Both the position numbers and the translations under genes were made by a program. 64,000 nt of DNA from TMED14 sp003507115 (lineage in GTDB: Bacteria > Bacteroidota > Bacteroidia > Flavobacteriales > Schleiferiaceae), in NCBI GenBank assembly GCA_943787925.1, contig CALSOH010000003.1:124001-188000 (forward strand), given 5' to 3'. The notes beneath the pieces are model-generated. The model worked only from the letters and a program-made list of their open reading frames with translations, did no database searches and was not told where the DNA came from. Positions 62,655 through 64,000 of the stretch are shown here, piece after piece (position 1 is the first letter of the stretch; each line of letters begins with the position of its first letter).

Positions 62655-62843
62655 ATGTTCGGATGGTTAAAATCAAAGAGCCCAGAGGAAAAACTGGAGG
62701 CGCTCTACAAGCAAAAGTTGAAAGAGGCTTTTGATCTTTCTAAAGTCAATCGTGCAGCGGCCGATCTTAAAACAGCGGAGGCGGAAGCGGTTGCTCAGGA
62801 GCTAGACGCCTTGCGCAAGCAGGCCCAAAATCCATCCAAATGA
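62655..62843 (+). CDS. Small Lacal_2735-like protein
   Basis: 62 residues, all-helical and highly charged: MFGWLKSKSPEEKLEALYK, then EAFDLSKVNRAAADLKTAEA and a Lys/Glu-rich end. It matches the small Flavobacteriia family named for Lacal_2735, whose function is unknown. It looks soluble and cytoplasmic, possibly coiled-coil. Its stop overlaps the next start by four bases, so it is co-translated with the LOG-family gene. A perfect promoter box 4 nt upstream makes it a real gene despite its size. Confidence 0.75.
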   Translation: MFGWLKSKSPEEKLEALYKQKLKEAFDLSKVNRAAADLKTAEAEAVAQELDALRKQAQNPSK

Positions 62844-63436
62844 GAAATCTTCGCGGCGCACGGGTCACAGTTTATTGCGCTGGATCCGCCAAAACCAACC
62901 CGGTTTACCTTCAGGGGGCTGAAAGGTTGGCCCACGCTTTTTTGAACGAAGGGGCTGAGCTGGTCTTCGGGGGAGGTAAAACAGGCCTGATGGGGCATTT
63001 GGCTACCTCCATCATTCAGGGAGGCGGAACAGCCCATGGGGTCATGCCGCACTTTCTTAAAGACATTGAAATGAATCACCCGCTGGTTTCGGACTTCATT
63101 TTTGTCGATACGATGTCCGAACGCAAGCAATTGCTTTTGGCCAATACAGAAGGCCTCATCGCATTGCCCGGCGGATGCGGCACCTTGGAAGAGCTTTTGG
63201 AAGCCATCACCTTGAAGCGTTTGGGTCAATACCTGAAGCCTATTGTTATTGTCAACCAAGAAGGTTTTTACACCCCTCAGCTGGAGATGTTGGAAAAAAT
63301 GATTGAGGAAGACTTCATGCGGCCGGAGCATCGGAACTTGTGGACCGTTGTCGGGGACCCCTCTGAGGCCCTGGACGCGATTCATGCCACCCCAGATTGG
63401 GATGCAAATGCCCTTCAAATGGCCGTCAACAAGTAG
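62840..63436 (+). CDS. LOG-family (TIGR00730) Rossmann-fold protein
   Basis: 198 residues. Members hydrolyse nucleoside 5'-monophosphates at the glycosidic bond, including cytokinin riboside monophosphates. Key motifs: VTVYCAGSA at the start, GAELVFGGGKTGLMGHLA, FVDTMSERKQLLL and the catalytic PGGCGTLEELLEAITLKRLG (PGGxGTxxE). The short spacing from a small Lacal_2735-like gene is of unknown meaning. Substrate in this organism is not known. Confidence 0.9.
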   Translation: MRNLRGARVTVYCAGSAKTNPVYLQGAERLAHAFLNEGAELVFGGGKTGLMGHLATSIIQGGGTAHGVMPHFLKDIEMNHPLVSDFIFVDTMSERKQLLLANTEGLIALPGGCGTLEELLEAITLKRLGQYLKPIVIVNQEGFYTPQLEMLEKMIEEDFMRPEHRNLWTVVGDPSEALDAIHATPDWDANALQMAVNK

Positions 63437-63486
63437 ACTTAACCATTTCTTTTTATACCCCCTTTGGGAGGTGGGTCCAATTCCCC

Positions 63487-63494
63487 TACTTTTG
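63487..63494 (+). promoter_or_regulatory. -7 element TACTTTTG for exbB/motA-type gene
   Basis: Perfect box, 46 nt before ATG 63541, giving a leader of about 40 bases. Confidence 0.65.
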
Positions 63495-63540
63495 CCTCTC
63501 TTGATTTAATCTGTTTAATCTAACCTCGCCCAAAAACCCA

Positions 63541-64000
63541 TGAAAAAGGTTTTCACCCTGTTGCTTGTAGCAGGTGTATTGTTTAGCTCAAATGTGTTCG
63601 CTCAAGAAGCGACGGAAGCGGCCACCACTGAAACGGTTGCTGCAGACGAAACAGTTGCTGCTGACTCTAACGCCACGGCTGCCACCGATTCTACTGCTAC
63701 GGCTGATCAAGCTGTGACAGAAGAAACTGCTGTTGAAGAAGAAGCTAGCTTCACCCAAGTGTTGAAGAAGCAGTTCATCGACGGTGGACCATTCTTTATG
63801 TCCTTCGTATTGTTGGCCCTGGTTTTGGGTCTAGCGTTGGTCATCGAGCGCATCATTTATTTGGCTATGTCCACAAGCAACAACGATAAGTTGTTGGAAG
63901 AGGTTGAAGCAGCCCTCAACAGCGGCGGTGTAGAAGCAGCCAAAGAGGTTTGCCGCAACACACGCGGCCCTGTGGCCTCCATCTTCTACAACGGCTTGGA
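63541..64000 (+). CDS. MotA/TolQ/ExbB proton channel family protein, 3' truncated by the window edge
   Basis: Only the first 153 residues are visible. Signal peptide 1-22 (FTLLLVAGVLFSSNVFAQ). Residues about 23-71 are an acidic, Ala/Thr/Glu-rich low-complexity stretch, unusual for short TolQ/ExbB but seen in Bacteroidota members. Then FFMSFVLLALVLGLALVIERI forms the first channel helix, and RNTRGPVASIFYNGL is the cytoplasmic start typical of ExbB. In relatives it energises TonB-dependent or gliding/T9SS machinery with ExbD partners encoded next; those lie outside the window. Confidence 0.85.

Overview
The window looks like a chromosomal stretch of a GC-rich member of the Bacteroidota, probably a marine flavobacterium-type lineage. 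The evidence is the recurrent TAnnTTTG -7 promoter element in place of a sigma70 -10 box, the scarcity of obvious Shine-Dalgarno sequences, secreted proteins ending in type IX secretion (T9SS) sorting domains, small families typical of the phylum (DUF4199, Lacal_2735-like), and an sdhC-sdhA-sdhB operon with a single large cytochrome b subunit. I could not assign a genus. No phage, integrase, insertion sequence or CRISPR array is visible; this is mainly housekeeping chromosome with a few accessory patches.

Layout. 0-8 kb: a truncated lamin-tail surface protein, an arginase-family enzyme, purQ and a 1506-residue T9SS propeller/PKD protein. 8-12 kb: an operon-like aspS-clc pair, with tadA divergent. 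12-15 kb: a metallo-beta-lactamase-fold hydrolase and an M1 peptidase, converging on a frameshifted rnr. 17-21 kb: a compact locus of two paralogous outer-membrane proteins flanking an ECF sigma factor and its likely anti-sigma factor. 21-28 kb: gdhA, thiL, two paralogous lipoproteins, and sdhB-sdhA-sdhC with sdhA frameshifted. 28-33 kb: an M24 peptidase, a methyltransferase, an SDR lacking its Tyr/Lys pair, an aldehyde dehydrogenase and a T9SS cytochrome-like protein. 33-42 kb: a membrane phosphoesterase divergent from a histidine kinase-hemW-cyclase run, then an overlapping RND transporter-rfbA-prenyl synthase run. 42-47 kb: sucA-sucB, tatD and the start of an asparaginase gene. 47-53 kb: five neighbouring genes broken by single-base indels plus one truncated gene, around a tRNA-Ser. 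53-64 kb: porin, katG, a small membrane protein, a T9SS protein, a DEAD-box helicase, a GyrI-like protein, DUF4199, a LOG-family enzyme and the start of an exbB/motA-type gene.

Three patterns run across the window. (1) Some seventeen start codons lie only 4-6 nt behind a TAnnTTTG-like box, which predicts leaderless mRNAs and corrects several over-extended starts. (2) A CTAG-rich repeat with a small GC hairpin sits directly behind stop codons (M1 peptidase/rnr, OMP, katG, a small membrane protein, the helicase), in the same orientation relative to the gene at the two large arrays. (3) Single-base indels interrupt otherwise full-length genes, including rnr and sdhA, which points to sequence error or very recent inactivation rather than old decay. 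Several genes should be read through these indels; the corrected readings are given in the entries.
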